Assembly (NCBI RefSeq): GCF_021228125.1
Contig: NZ_JAJQQS010000010.1
Span: 124,001-188,000 of the forward strand
Direction of reading: 5' to 3'
DNA length: 64,000 nt
Origin: Streptomyces albireticuli
Lineage (GTDB): Bacteria > Actinomycetota > Actinomycetes > Streptomycetales > Streptomycetaceae
The translations under genes and the position numbers were made by a program. Numbering within the stretch: position 1 is the stretch's first letter; each line of letters starts with the position of its first letter. Of this stretch, positions 45,975 to 54,886 are shown piece by piece. A model generated the notes under the pieces. That model did not search any database and was not told the DNA's origin. It worked only from the letters and a program-made list of their open reading frames with translations.

Positions 45975-46011
45975 CCATCTCCTTGACTTTCCTTCAAATG
46001 CAAGGAGATGG
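45975..46011. promoter_or_regulatory. 11-bp inverted repeat in the intergenic region
   Basis: Perfect arms CCATCTCCTTG (45975-45985) and CAAGGAGATGG (46001-46011) with a 15-base loop, between the VCBS and NACHT-CHAT genes. Each arm contains a ribosome-site-like AAGGAG. It may be an operator or hairpin. Confidence 0.55.
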
Positions 46012-46205
46012 CAGCGAGTGTTGCGGTGGACTTCAACGCACCGCCCCGTCCGGACCATTGGCGTACGCACGCCCCGTCCGGCACTCTGCCTGGGACCGCC
46101 GCCGGGCCCTGAACGTGACCGGCGGCACCGAGGGGTCGTTGCGCCGGGTGCCCAGGTGTGTCAGGAGCATCGGGCGTACGGGGCGGGCGTGATCGACGGA
46201 ACGGG

Positions 46206-49200
46206 GTGGAGCGGGTGCGGCGGCGTCGGGTGCTGAGAGTCCTCATGGGCGGCGTTCCGCCGGCCGCGGCCCTGGCGCTGTGGTGGCTGAGCGATCGGTC
46301 GTTCCTCACGGGCACCGCGATCCTCGGCGTCGTCGGCGTCCTCGCGCTGCTGGCGGCCGCGCTGGTCACGTCGTGGCCGGCCCGGATGTCCTCCGCCACG
46401 CTCCGGTGGCCGGCCGACACGCGGCACGACGCGGTGGAGGTACTCGCCCGGCGGCTCCGCAGGCAGTACGAGGAAGAGACATTGCTCCGGCGGCTGTCCG
46501 ACTTGGCGCTGCCGGTGGTGTGGTCGCCGGTGGCGGGCTCCCCTTCGTCGTTCTCCGGCTCCGGCGCGGAAGGAGAACCCCCGGTCTTCCGGTCGAACGA
46601 GTCGGACGACCTGGCCGCTGTCTTCCGTCGCATGGACGCGCCGCGGCTCGTGGTCGTCGGCCCGCCGGGCTCGGGCAAGTCCACCTTCGTCCAGCTGCTG
46701 TCGCTGGCACTGCTCAGAAACCGGGAGGCGCAAGACGGCGGACCCGTCCCCGTGCTGCTGCCGCTCGCCTCCTTCGACCCCGCGCGCATGACCTTGCGGG
46801 ACTGGCTGTGCGACGGGATCGCCACCGCCCACCCGGGCCCGACCCGCTCACGGGCGCACGGGCTCCTCGCCGCGCGGGTCCTGCTGGACGGCGGACAGGT
46901 GCTGCCGGTCCTCGACGGCCTGGACGAACTTCCGCTCCACGCACGGGTTTCGGCGTTCCACGCGCTGCGGACGGACCTCCCCTGGGACGCCCCCCTGGTC
47001 ATCACCTGCCGCACCCATGAGTACGGCAGCCTCACGGCCGCGACGACGCCCCTGGCGGGCGTCACGGTGATCGGGCCCGCCCCCGTACCCGTCGACGAGG
47101 CGCTCGGCATGCTGCGCCGGGCCAACCCGTACGAACGGGACGGACAGGGCTGGATGACCGTCGCCGCCCATGTGCGGCACGACCCCGACGGGCCGCTGGC
47201 CCGCGCTCTGACCAACCCGTTGACGGTGTCCCTCGCGGCGACCGTCTACGCCCGCCGCGGCACCCACCCCGCCGAGCTCGCCGACCCCGCCCGGTTCCCG
47301 AGCGTCGTCGCCGTCGAGGAACACCTCCTCGACAGATTCGTCACGGCCGTCTTCGCCCGCTCCGAGAGCCACCCCTTCCAACGGTTCGCGTGGGATCCGG
47401 AGAAGGCCCGGCACTACCTCGCCTACCTGGCCCGCCGCCTCCACGACCGGCCGGCCGGCGGTCTGGCCTGGTGGGAGCTGCGCCGGTCGGTTCCGGCTAC
47501 GGAGCGGAAGCAGACCCGGGCGCCGGCCTGGGGCCCCCGGGCATCCCTCCGGTCCGAGCCACGCGTCGCACTCGTCCGGGGCGCCTCCGCCGCCGCGCTG
47601 GTAGGCGTGACCGGGGCCGTCTGGGCGTTCTCCGCGCCGGACGCCCTGACCGCCCCGGGGCCGGGTCTGCTGTCCCTCGGTCTGCTGTGCGTCGTCCTGG
47701 CGTCGGCCTCCTCCCTCTGGCCGTCCTACCTCCTGTCCCGGAGCGTGCTCGCCGCGCGCGGACAGCTGCCGTGGCGGCTCCGGTCCTTCCTCGCCGACGC
47801 CCACCGCCTCGGTGTGCTCCGGCGGTCCGGACCCACCTACCAGTTCAGGCACGCACGGCTCCAGGAGCACCTGGCGGGGGTGCCCGCGCCCGCCGAACCG
47901 ACTGTGATCGGCCGCGACCTGTCCCCTTATCAGCAGCCGCCCAGTTATCAGCAGCCGACCGGAGCGCCCGCCTTCCAGCAAATGCCGCCGGGCGCCCGGC
48001 CCCGTGGCGCACCCACCGTCACGTTCGCGACCCCGGAACCCACGGATCCCCCGGAACCCGCGGAACCCGACGACCCCCGCCGCCTCACCGCCCAGCTGGC
48101 CGAGCAGGCACCGCCCGGCCGGGAGGTGCCCCTGCACGTCCAGGTCACACGCGGCACCACGGAAGAGGGCGTACCGCTGCGGGCGTTCGCGATCCCGGCC
48201 GAGGGTGCCCGGCTGCTCGTCACCGTGCACGCCCCGGGCCTCCAGGCGCTGGGCGACCTCCAGCAGGAGCTGACCGTCCTCCCGGGCCGGGACTCGGACG
48301 TCCTGCACTTCGGTCTGCGGACCATGGCCCCGGGGCTCCACGCCGTGACCGTACGGGCCTTCCGCGGCGGCTCGCTCCTCGGCGAACTGCGGCTCCAGAT
48401 CTCCGTGCGGACCGGTACCCCGGCCCGGGACGGGCCGACCCGGGGCGCCCCGCTCAGCACCGCGTTCGACCCGGGGGAGGTGAGCCTCCAAGTCCACAAG
48501 GAGGCCGACGGCTCGCACAGTTTCCAGCTGCTCGGCGAGACCGCGTACGCGCCCGAGTCCTTCCGCCTCCTGGCCGGGGACTCCCGGGGCGCGACGGAAC
48601 GGATCTACGACGAGCTCCGGCGCACGGCCGCCGCGGCCGGGCCCGGCGGCGGGCTCGACACGGACCGGGCGCGGCGGCGGCTGCGCAACCTGGGGGTGCA
48701 GCTGTGGGCCAGTGCCGTGCCCGACGCGGTGCGGCGGCAGTTCTGGGACGAGGCCGGGCGCGTCACGGCGCTGACCGTGCTCGGCGAGCACGACATCGTG
48801 CCCTGGGAGCTGCTGTATCCGCTGGACGGCGAGCGGGAGGGCGAGGGTTTCCTCGCGGAGTGGCTGCCGGTGGTGCGGCGGGTCTTCGGGCAGGACAGGG
48901 TCCGCGAGCTGGTCCTGTCGCGCGCGGCGTTCGTCGTGCCGCCGGGTTCGCCGCCCGAGGCGGAGCGCGAGGTCGCGGCCCTCCGGGCCAGGCTGGGTTC
49001 CGGGGTGGCCTACGGCGGCACCCTGACGCACGGGTCCGCCGTGAGCACGCTGATCGACAGGGGGCTCACGGGCCTGCTGCACTTCGCCTGCCACAACGCC
49101 TTCACCAGCGGCGGCTCCCATGTCGCGATGGCGGACGGGCCGTTCGACCCGGTCGACCTGGCCTACGCCACCCAGTCCGGGGCGTTGCGCGCCACGCATC

Positions 49201-49505
49201 CGCTGGTGTTCTTCAACGCGTGCCGGAGCGCCGGGCAGATCGACTGGTTCTCCTCCGGCATGGGCTGGGCGCCGCAGTTCCTCAAGGCCGGGGCCGGGGC
49301 GTTCGTCGGCACCCTGTGGCCGGTGCGCTCGGATTCCGCCCTGACGTTCGCCGGTGCGTTCTACGACCATCTGCTCACCCACCGCCAGACGCTGGGCGAG
49401 GCGTCCCTGAACGCCCGCCGGGCCATCCGCGACCAGGGCGGGGACCCGACCTGGCTGGCCTACGCCATGTACGGGAGCCCGGCCGCCCGGGCCTCCGCGC
49501 CATGA
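46206..49505 (+). CDS. Membrane NACHT-CHAT fusion protein
   Basis: About 1,099 residues (start GTG 46206; GTG 46158 adds 16). An N-terminal hydrophobic hairpin (residues 15-60) anchors it. A NACHT-type P-loop ATPase follows: Walker A GPPGSGKST near 152, Walker B LPVLDGLDELP near 235, and a CRTHEYGS sensor. Two more membrane segments lie near 459-508. A Pro-rich linker (about 570-635) and a beta-sandwich-like part (640-740) lead to a C-terminal CHAT caspase-like protease with His in LLHFACHN (about 962) and Cys in FFNACRSAG (1006). NACHT proteins sense danger and CHAT proteases cut partners; both occur in bacterial immunity. The next gene, a hydrolase, may be its substrate or effector. Confidence 0.88.
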   Translation: MERVRRRRVLRVLMGGVPPAAALALWWLSDRSFLTGTAILGVVGVLALLAAALVTSWPARMSSATLRWPADTRHDAVEVLARRLRRQYEEETLLRRLSDLALPVVWSPVAGSPSSFSGSGAEGEPPVFRSNESDDLAAVFRRMDAPRLVVVGPPGSGKSTFVQLLSLALLRNREAQDGGPVPVLLPLASFDPARMTLRDWLCDGIATAHPGPTRSRAHGLLAARVLLDGGQVLPVLDGLDELPLHARVSAFHALRTDLPWDAPLVITCRTHEYGSLTAATTPLAGVTVIGPAPVPVDEALGMLRRANPYERDGQGWMTVAAHVRHDPDGPLARALTNPLTVSLAATVYARRGTHPAELADPARFPSVVAVEEHLLDRFVTAVFARSESHPFQRFAWDPEKARHYLAYLARRLHDRPAGGLAWWELRRSVPATERKQTRAPAWGPRASLRSEPRVALVRGASAAALVGVTGAVWAFSAPDALTAPGPGLLSLGLLCVVLASASSLWPSYLLSRSVLAARGQLPWRLRSFLADAHRLGVLRRSGPTYQFRHARLQEHLAGVPAPAEPTVIGRDLSPYQQPPSYQQPTGAPAFQQMPPGARPRGAPTVTFATPEPTDPPEPAEPDDPRRLTAQLAEQAPPGREVPLHVQVTRGTTEEGVPLRAFAIPAEGARLLVTVHAPGLQALGDLQQELTVLPGRDSDVLHFGLRTMAPGLHAVTVRAFRGGSLLGELRLQISVRTGTPARDGPTRGAPLSTAFDPGEVSLQVHKEADGSHSFQLLGETAYAPESFRLLAGDSRGATERIYDELRRTAAAAGPGGGLDTDRARRRLRNLGVQLWASAVPDAVRRQFWDEAGRVTALTVLGEHDIVPWELLYPLDGEREGEGFLAEWLPVVRRVFGQDRVRELVLSRAAFVVPPGSPPEAEREVAALRARLGSGVAYGGTLTHGSAVSTLIDRGLTGLLHFACHNAFTSGGSHVAMADGPFDPVDLAYATQSGALRATHPLVFFNACRSAGQIDWFSSGMGWAPQFLKAGAGAFVGTLWPVRSDSALTFAGAFYDHLLTHRQTLGEASLNARRAIRDQGGDPTWLAYAMYGSPAARASAP

Positions 49506-49541
49506 GACCGACCGACAGGACCGAAGGAGAGCGGGAGAGCC

Positions 49542-50762
49542 ATGAGCGAGCCGGTTTTCGTCATTCACGGCGTCGGCAACCGCGACGCGCGGGCGTTCGC
49601 CACGACCGTCGCCGCCGTACGGGCCGCCGTGGGCGGGGACATGGAGCTGGTACCGGTCCACTGGGGGGACCTCGGCGCGGACGACCGCTTCGTCGACCTG
49701 GCGCTCCCGGCCCGGCCCGGCGGGCTCCGGGACGCCGACGGGGCCGGGCCTGATCCGGAGGACGGGGTGGCCGACGCGTCGCCCGAAGCCTTGTTGTCCG
49801 CGCTGTCCGCACCGTCCGCCTCTTCGGGCGGGGGCGGGCCGGCGCGTGCCGGAGGCCTGCCCGGCCCCGTGCGGGACGCGGTCCGCGAGGGCCTGGACGG
49901 TACGGAGGACTCCGGGCTGCGCGGCGGCCCCGCGGGGCCCGGCGGGCCGGACGGCGAGGACGTGCTGGCCGAGCTCGCCGACGCCTGGCCCTCGACGCGC
50001 TGGCTGTCGCTCACCGACGACCCGGTGCTCCTGAGGGAGGCTGGTACGGCCATCGCCCGCGCCGTCGCGGACGCCGGCGCCCAGGAGACGGATCCCGACT
50101 GGGGAGGATTGCGCGGGCCGGGTTCCGGGGGCGGCGGCCTGCGCGGTGTGGTGCGGCGCCGGCTCGCGGACCTCGACCGGGTGGCCGGCGCCGCGATGCA
50201 GGCGCTCGCCGGGAGGGTCAACCACGGGCTGCGCACCCGCTTCGGGCCGGGCACCACCCGGTTCCTGGGCGACGTGCTGGTGTACCAGCGCCACCGCGAG
50301 CGGATCCACGCCCGCGTACGGGAGCGGATCGCCGCGGTCGACCCCGCGCTGGGGAGCGGCCCCGACCGCCCGGTGCGCGTGGTGGCGCACAGCCTCGGCG
50401 GGGTGATCGCGGTCGACATGGCCACGGCGCGGGTGCCGCTGTGGACGTCGTCCCTGCTCACCTTCGGTTCCCAGGCCGCGTACTTCCACCTCTGCGACCC
50501 GCGCGGCGGCAGCCTCCCCGCCTACGCGGGCGGCGGCCCCGTCCCGCTGCCGCCCTCCCTCGCCCGCTGGACCAATCTGTGGCAGCCGCTAGACGTGCTG
50601 GCCTTCGCCGCCTCCCGCGTCTTCACCCTCGACGACGGCACTCCCCCGGTCGACGTGCCCCTCCCGCACTCCGCGTCCGCCGGGCTGTGGACCCACTCCG
50701 TCTACTGGGACCTGCCGGAACTGGCCCACGCCATCCGTGCCGCGATGCCGCCACCGGCGTGA
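49542..50762 (+). CDS. Alpha/beta hydrolase, partner of the NACHT-CHAT gene
   Basis: 406 residues, ATG 36 bases after the NACHT-CHAT stop with GGAGAG upstream. The hydrolase start is VFVIHGVGNRDA, and the nucleophile elbow is AHSLGG with Ser about 284. Residues 60-145 are a long Gly/Pro/Ala/Ser-rich, low-complexity insert, which may be disordered and open to protease cutting. It could be a lipase or esterase, but the acid and His of the triad are not clearly placed. Close linkage suggests it works with the CHAT protease. Confidence 0.85.
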   Translation: MSEPVFVIHGVGNRDARAFATTVAAVRAAVGGDMELVPVHWGDLGADDRFVDLALPARPGGLRDADGAGPDPEDGVADASPEALLSALSAPSASSGGGGPARAGGLPGPVRDAVREGLDGTEDSGLRGGPAGPGGPDGEDVLAELADAWPSTRWLSLTDDPVLLREAGTAIARAVADAGAQETDPDWGGLRGPGSGGGGLRGVVRRRLADLDRVAGAAMQALAGRVNHGLRTRFGPGTTRFLGDVLVYQRHRERIHARVRERIAAVDPALGSGPDRPVRVVAHSLGGVIAVDMATARVPLWTSSLLTFGSQAAYFHLCDPRGGSLPAYAGGGPVPLPPSLARWTNLWQPLDVLAFAASRVFTLDDGTPPVDVPLPHSASAGLWTHSVYWDLPELAHAIRAAMPPPA

Positions 50763-50835
50763 GGCGGACGCGCCCGTCCGCCCGTCCACCCGTCCGCCCT
50801 GGTGGTCCCGGGAACGCCCCGAGGAGACTTGGCTC

Positions 50836-51612
50836 ATGGAACTCATGGTGTCGGTCAAGGACGGCGAGGTATGGGCGGACGACTCCGGAGGGGACGGCCT
50901 GCCGCTGGTCCTGCTCCATCCCGGGATCGGTGACTCCACCGTCTGGGACCCGGTCGTCCCGCGCCTCGCGCGGCGGCACCGGGTGATCCGCTACGACGTA
51001 CGGGGCTACGGGCGGTCCCCGGCGGCCACGGCCCCGTATTCGCTGGTCGAGGACCTGGTCGCGGTCCTCGACCGGTTCGAGGTGGAACGGGCCGCCCTGG
51101 TGGGCTCCAGCATGGGCGGGGTCGCGGCGGTGAGTCTCGCCCTCGGCCACCCGGAGCGGGTCGCCGCGCTCGCGCTGCTGTGCCCGGGCGTCACCGGCTA
51201 TCCGGGGCTCACCTCACCCGAGCTGATGACCGAGATCGAGAGGCTGGCCGAGGCGGGGGACATGGACGGCCTGGTGGCCCTGGCGCTGCGCACCTGGGCG
51301 GCGGCCGGTACGGGCGACGACGCCGAGGCGGCCGCGCAGGTGCGGGCGGCCGTCCCCGCCTGGTTCACCAACTACCCCCATCAGGTGCCCGATCCGCCCT
51401 CCTTCGACCGGCTCGGCGAGCTGGACACGCCGTGTCTGCTGGTGCTCGCGGAGCTGGACCAGCCCGAGGTCGTCCGGTGCAACGAGGAGATGGCCGCCCG
51501 TATCCCGGGCTGCCGGCTGGTCCGGCTGCCCGGCTGCGACCACCTGCTGATGCTGCGCGACCCGGAGACGGTCGCCGAGCTGGTGCTGGAGGTGTGCGAC
51601 GGGCTGAGGTGA
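50836..51612 (+). CDS. Alpha/beta-fold hydrolase
   Basis: 258 residues from ATG 50836 (GAGGAG nine bases upstream). It has the oxyanion-type LLHPGIGDS, DVRGYGRSP and nucleophile elbow GSSMGG (Ser about 97). The C-terminal GCDHLLMLRDPE carries the catalytic His. The Asp is likely in the LVLAELDQPEVV segment. This is a soluble, single-domain hydrolase of the haloperoxidase/esterase type. It lies 73 bases after the previous hydrolase, but its own ribosome site and different style suggest independent function. Substrate unknown. Confidence 0.88.
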   Translation: MELMVSVKDGEVWADDSGGDGLPLVLLHPGIGDSTVWDPVVPRLARRHRVIRYDVRGYGRSPAATAPYSLVEDLVAVLDRFEVERAALVGSSMGGVAAVSLALGHPERVAALALLCPGVTGYPGLTSPELMTEIERLAEAGDMDGLVALALRTWAAAGTGDDAEAAAQVRAAVPAWFTNYPHQVPDPPSFDRLGELDTPCLLVLAELDQPEVVRCNEEMAARIPGCRLVRLPGCDHLLMLRDPETVAELVLEVCDGLR

Positions 51613-51651
51613 GCGTGGGCGTGACGGGCCGAGATGGGCGGCGGGTGGCCC

Positions 51652-51697
51652 GGGCCGAGATGAGCCGGGGTGACGGGCCGAGATGAGCCGGGGTGAC
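51652..51697. repeat. Tandem duplication of a 23-bp unit
   Basis: Two perfect copies at 51652-51674 and 51675-51697, with a partial third copy just upstream (GTGACGGGCCGAGATG at 51621-51636). It lies between the hydrolase and GlxA-like genes. Repeats may bind a regulator or be simple slippage. Confidence 0.75.
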
Positions 51698-51777
51698 GGC
51701 CGCCCGCGTGGGCCCATGTCCGGATGTGACAGGAAACCGTCATTGCGGCCATGGGCTTCACCCCCGACGATGGACAC

Positions 51778-52770
51778 ATGCCCACTACGCACCGTGTCGT
51801 CATCGCGGTCTTCCCCGATGTCGATCTCCTCGACGTCACCGGCCCCGCCGAGGTGTTCGCCCTGGCCGACCGGGAGACCGGGGGCCGCGCCCGTTACGAC
51901 GTCCGGCTCGCCGCGCCCCGGGCGGGCGAGGTCCGGACGTCGGCGGGGGTGCGGCTGTGCGCCGACCTGTCGTTCGCGGAGGTCGGCGCGCGGGTGGACA
52001 CCCTGCTGGTGCCGGGCGCGGTCGACCGGGGCGACTCCGGCCCGGTGGCCCGCGTCGACCCGGAGGTCGTGGAGTGGGTACGGGCCACCGCGCCGCACGC
52101 CCGGCGGGTGGCGTCGGTGTGCGTGGGCGCCCATGTGCTGGCGGCGGCGGGCCTGCTGGACGGGAGGACGGCGACCACGCACTGGTCGACCGCCGCCCAG
52201 CTGGCCGCCGACCACCCGGCCGTCACGGTCGACCCGGACCCGATCTTCGTCCGCGCCGACCGGGGCCGGCTCTGGACCGGGGCGGGGATCAGCGCCTGTC
52301 TGGACCTCTCCCTGGCCCTGGTGGCCGAGGACCACGGCGAGGAGGTGGCGCTCGCGGTGGCCCGGCAGCTGGTGATGTATCTCAAGCGGCAGGGCGGGCA
52401 GAGCCAGTTCTCCGTACCGCTGGCCGGGCCGGCCGCCTCCCGGCGGGACATCGACGAGCTGCGCCTGTGGATCGCCGACCACCTCGGCGAGGACCTCTCG
52501 GCAGGGGCCCTGGCGGCCCGGATGTGCCTGAGCGAACGGCACTTCGCACGGGTCTTCACCCAGGAGACCGGCACCAGCCCGGCCGCCTACGTCGAAGCCG
52601 CCCGGGTCGAGGCGGCCCGCCGCCTGCTGGAGGGCACCGACCACCCGCTCGACCGGGTGGCGGCCATCGCCGGACTCGGCTCGGTCGAAACCCTGCACCG
52701 GGCGTTCCGGCGGCAGCTCGCCACCACTCCCGCCGCGTACCGCCGCCGCTTCCGTACGACCACCACCTGA
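51778..52770 (+). CDS. GlxA-like AraC-family regulator with DJ-1/PfpI domain
   Basis: 330 residues from ATG 51778 (51751 is an alternative). The N-terminal DJ-1/PfpI domain reads VVIAVFPDVDLLDVTGPAEVF, VCVGAHVLAAAGLLDGR and TTHWS. The C-terminal two helix-turn-helix AraC domain has LRLWIADHLGEDLSAGALAARMCLSERHFARVF in pieces and ETLHRAFRRQLATTPAAYRRRF. Such proteins sense a small ligand or stress and control nearby genes. The cysteine hydrolase gene downstream in the same direction is the likely target. Confidence 0.9.
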   Translation: MPTTHRVVIAVFPDVDLLDVTGPAEVFALADRETGGRARYDVRLAAPRAGEVRTSAGVRLCADLSFAEVGARVDTLLVPGAVDRGDSGPVARVDPEVVEWVRATAPHARRVASVCVGAHVLAAAGLLDGRTATTHWSTAAQLAADHPAVTVDPDPIFVRADRGRLWTGAGISACLDLSLALVAEDHGEEVALAVARQLVMYLKRQGGQSQFSVPLAGPAASRRDIDELRLWIADHLGEDLSAGALAARMCLSERHFARVFTQETGTSPAAYVEAARVEAARRLLEGTDHPLDRVAAIAGLGSVETLHRAFRRQLATTPAAYRRRFRTTTT

Positions 52771-52943
52771 TCCCTCCGGTCCGTACGGACGTCCCCCACG
52801 CCCGGAACGCGGGCCGCCGCACCGACGCGGACACCGGCCGGCCGCGCGGCTCCGCCGTGCCCGGATTCCCGGGGACCGTTCCCGTTCGACCAGTTTCTTC
52901 TTCATCCCCTTCCATGACACACCAATTCCGAAAAGGACCTCTC

Positions 52944-53603
52944 ATGACCACCTCCACCACCACCCCCTCCACCCCCTCCACCCCCTCCAGCCCCTCCAGC
53001 CCCTCCACCACGCTCCGCGACGTGTCCGGCATGGACAACCGCCCGCCCCGGCTGGGCGAGTCGACGCTGATCATGATCGACTTCCAGAACACCTACCGCT
53101 CCGGCGTGATGGCGCTCGACGGCGCCGAGGCCGCCCTGGCCGCCGGTGCCCGGCTGCTGGCGCGGGCCCGGGCCGCGGGGACGCCGGTCGTCCACATCCT
53201 CCACGACGGTGGCGAGGGATCGCCGTACGACATCCGCGCCGAGATCGGCCGCATCAGCGACGAGGTCGCCCCGGTGGAGGGCGAGGCCGTCGTCGTGAAG
53301 CGCTTCCCGAACTCCTTCCACGACACGGAGCTGGTCAAGACGCTGACGGAGCTCGGTGTCGGGGCGGGTGACGACCTCGTCCTGGCCGGCTTCATGACGC
53401 ACATGTGCGTGACGTTCACCGCCGAGGGCGCCTTCAACCTCGGCTACCGGCCCACCGTCGTCGCCGAGGCCACGGCCACCCGCTCGCTCGCCGCCCCGGA
53501 CGGCACCGTCGTCCCCGCGGCCGCGCTCAAGGCCGGTGCCCTGACGACGATCACCGATCTCTTCGGTACGGTCACGCCGACGGTCGACGCCCTTCCGGCC
53601 TGA
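52944..53603 (+). CDS. Isochorismatase-family cysteine hydrolase
   Basis: 219 residues from ATG 52944 (AAAAGGA well placed). A Ser/Thr/Pro-rich N-terminus (about 1-22) precedes the core. The triad is Asp in LIMIDFQNTY (about 46), Lys in VVKRFPNSF (about 117) and Cys in THMCVTFTAEGA (154). It hydrolyses an amide or ether-like bond of a small molecule, such as a nicotinamide- or isochorismate-like compound. It follows a GlxA-like regulator gene, a common pairing. Confidence 0.9.
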   Translation: MTTSTTTPSTPSTPSSPSSPSTTLRDVSGMDNRPPRLGESTLIMIDFQNTYRSGVMALDGAEAALAAGARLLARARAAGTPVVHILHDGGEGSPYDIRAEIGRISDEVAPVEGEAVVVKRFPNSFHDTELVKTLTELGVGAGDDLVLAGFMTHMCVTFTAEGAFNLGYRPTVVAEATATRSLAAPDGTVVPAAALKAGALTTITDLFGTVTPTVDALPA

Positions 53604-53609
53604 CCCGGG

Positions 53610-53647
53610 CCGGGTGGCGGGGTCTCCCTGGAGGTCCCGCCACCCGG
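53610..53647. terminator. Bidirectional hairpin between convergent genes
   Basis: A perfect 12-bp inverted repeat (CCGGGTGGCGGG at 53610-53621 and its complement at 53636-53647, 14-base loop) lies between the cysteine hydrolase (ends 53603) and the lipoprotein (ends 53661). It can serve both. Confidence 0.75.
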
Positions 53648-53660
53648 GGAGCCACCCGTC

Positions 53661-54674
53661 TCAGCCCGCCGGGGTGGTCACCTTCCCGCCCTGGTCGTCG
53701 ACGGCGAACCAGAGTCCCTGCTTGCCCTGTCCCTGGGTGTCCCCGGGCTTCTTGTCACCCGTGAACCAGTAGACCGGCCAGCAGTCCACGGCCAGTTGCT
53801 TCGTGCCGTCGGGGCGCGTCACGGTGGTGATCAGCTTCTCCGGCACGCCGCGCACCGCGCTCTTCTCGACCGGCTTCGCGGGCTTCCAGGTGTCCAGGCA
53901 GGCGTCGGCGCAGGCGAACTTCATGGGCCAGGCGCTGTCCTTGTCGAAGCGGTAGAGGGTGCGCCCCCGCCCGTCGACGAGGATCTTGCCGAGGGTCCGG
54001 TCGTCGTTGACGGAGACGCCCTCGGCGGCCGGTTTCGCCCGGCCGGCGGGGTTCGGGGCGTCGTCCGGGGCGTCGGCGGGTTTCGAGGCGTCCGGCCCGT
54101 CGGCCGGTTTCCCGCCGGCCTTCTTGCCGTCGGGGGCGAACGCGTTCCATGTGCCGCCGACGCCTTGGCCCTTGGTGTCACCGGGGGTGGTGTCCTTGAC
54201 GTAGCGGTAGACGGGCCAGCCGGCGAGGGTGAGCTGCCGGGTGCCGTCGGCGCGTTCCACCTCGCCGAGCGCGGCGCCGATGCCGGAGGTGGCGCTCGCG
54301 TCGTCGGCGGGCACGGGCGGCCACGCTTTCGCGCAGTCGCCGTCGCAGCGGGAGGCGGACGGACCGGCGGTGTCCTTGTCGAAGCGGTAAAGGGTCCGGC
54401 CCTTGGCGTCCGCGACGACGGAGCCGATGCCGGGGGCGTCGCGCACGGCGAGCCGTCCGGCCTCGGCGCTCCTCGTCCCCTCGGAGGCGGGTGCGGACGG
54501 GTCCGAGGACGAGGACCCGCCCGAGCCGTACCCGTCGTCGATCTTCGAGCTGTTCCCGGCGGGGGCCTTGCCGTAGTCGTCCGTCGCGGACGAGCCGCCC
54601 CCGCCCTCGCAGGCCGCCGTCAGCAGCACGACCGTGACCGCCGCCGAGGCGAGGGAGACCTGACGCTTATTCAT
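53661..54674 (-). CDS. SCO0930-type lipoprotein with secreted-repeat domains
   Basis: 337 residues. The signal peptide ends in a lipobox (LLTAACEGG, Cys about 22). Two repeats follow of the kind known as Lipoprotein_15 (PF03640): DAKGRTLYRFDKDTAG..CDGDCAKAWPP at about 90-130 and DGRGRTLYRFDKDSAW..CADACLDTWKP at about 235-270. Each holds Cys pairs, and a WPVY segment after each repeat. Such lipoproteins lie on the outer face of the membrane. It lies downstream of the NuoF-like gene on the same strand, suggesting an extracytoplasmic redox role. Confidence 0.88.
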   Translation of the reverse strand: MNKRQVSLASAAVTVVLLTAACEGGGGSSATDDYGKAPAGNSSKIDDGYGSGGSSSSDPSAPASEGTRSAEAGRLAVRDAPGIGSVVADAKGRTLYRFDKDTAGPSASRCDGDCAKAWPPVPADDASATSGIGAALGEVERADGTRQLTLAGWPVYRYVKDTTPGDTKGQGVGGTWNAFAPDGKKAGGKPADGPDASKPADAPDDAPNPAGRAKPAAEGVSVNDDRTLGKILVDGRGRTLYRFDKDSAWPMKFACADACLDTWKPAKPVEKSAVRGVPEKLITTVTRPDGTKQLAVDCWPVYWFTGDKKPGDTQGQGKQGLWFAVDDQGGKVTTPAG

Positions 54675-54886
54675 GAACTGTCCTTTGCTCGTGGCCCGGC
54701 GGTGGTCCGCCGTTGCCGTGGGATTACGGGGCGGGCCCGCCCGGTGCTCAACGGGCCCGGGAATTTGTCACCGGATGACAGAGACCACGTGCCGGAACCG
54801 GTGACAGGGTCGGGTGACAGGGGGGTGACAGGGCCGGGTACCGAAAGCCGGTGACGAAGACCGGTGGCGGAACGGCCCCGCCGCTC

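Noticed and set aside
45970..46236. 88-codon ORF before the NACHT-CHAT gene
   Set aside because: It starts at ATG 45970 inside the 45975-46011 inverted repeat, overlaps the NACHT-CHAT start, and has Arg/Pro-rich, non-coding-like composition.
46848..50489. 1,213-codon minus-strand ORF across the NACHT-CHAT and hydrolase genes
   Set aside because: It is an antisense shadow of codon-biased genes; its protein is low-complexity Gly/Arg/Pro with no motifs, while the plus strand has Walker, CHAT and hydrolase motifs.
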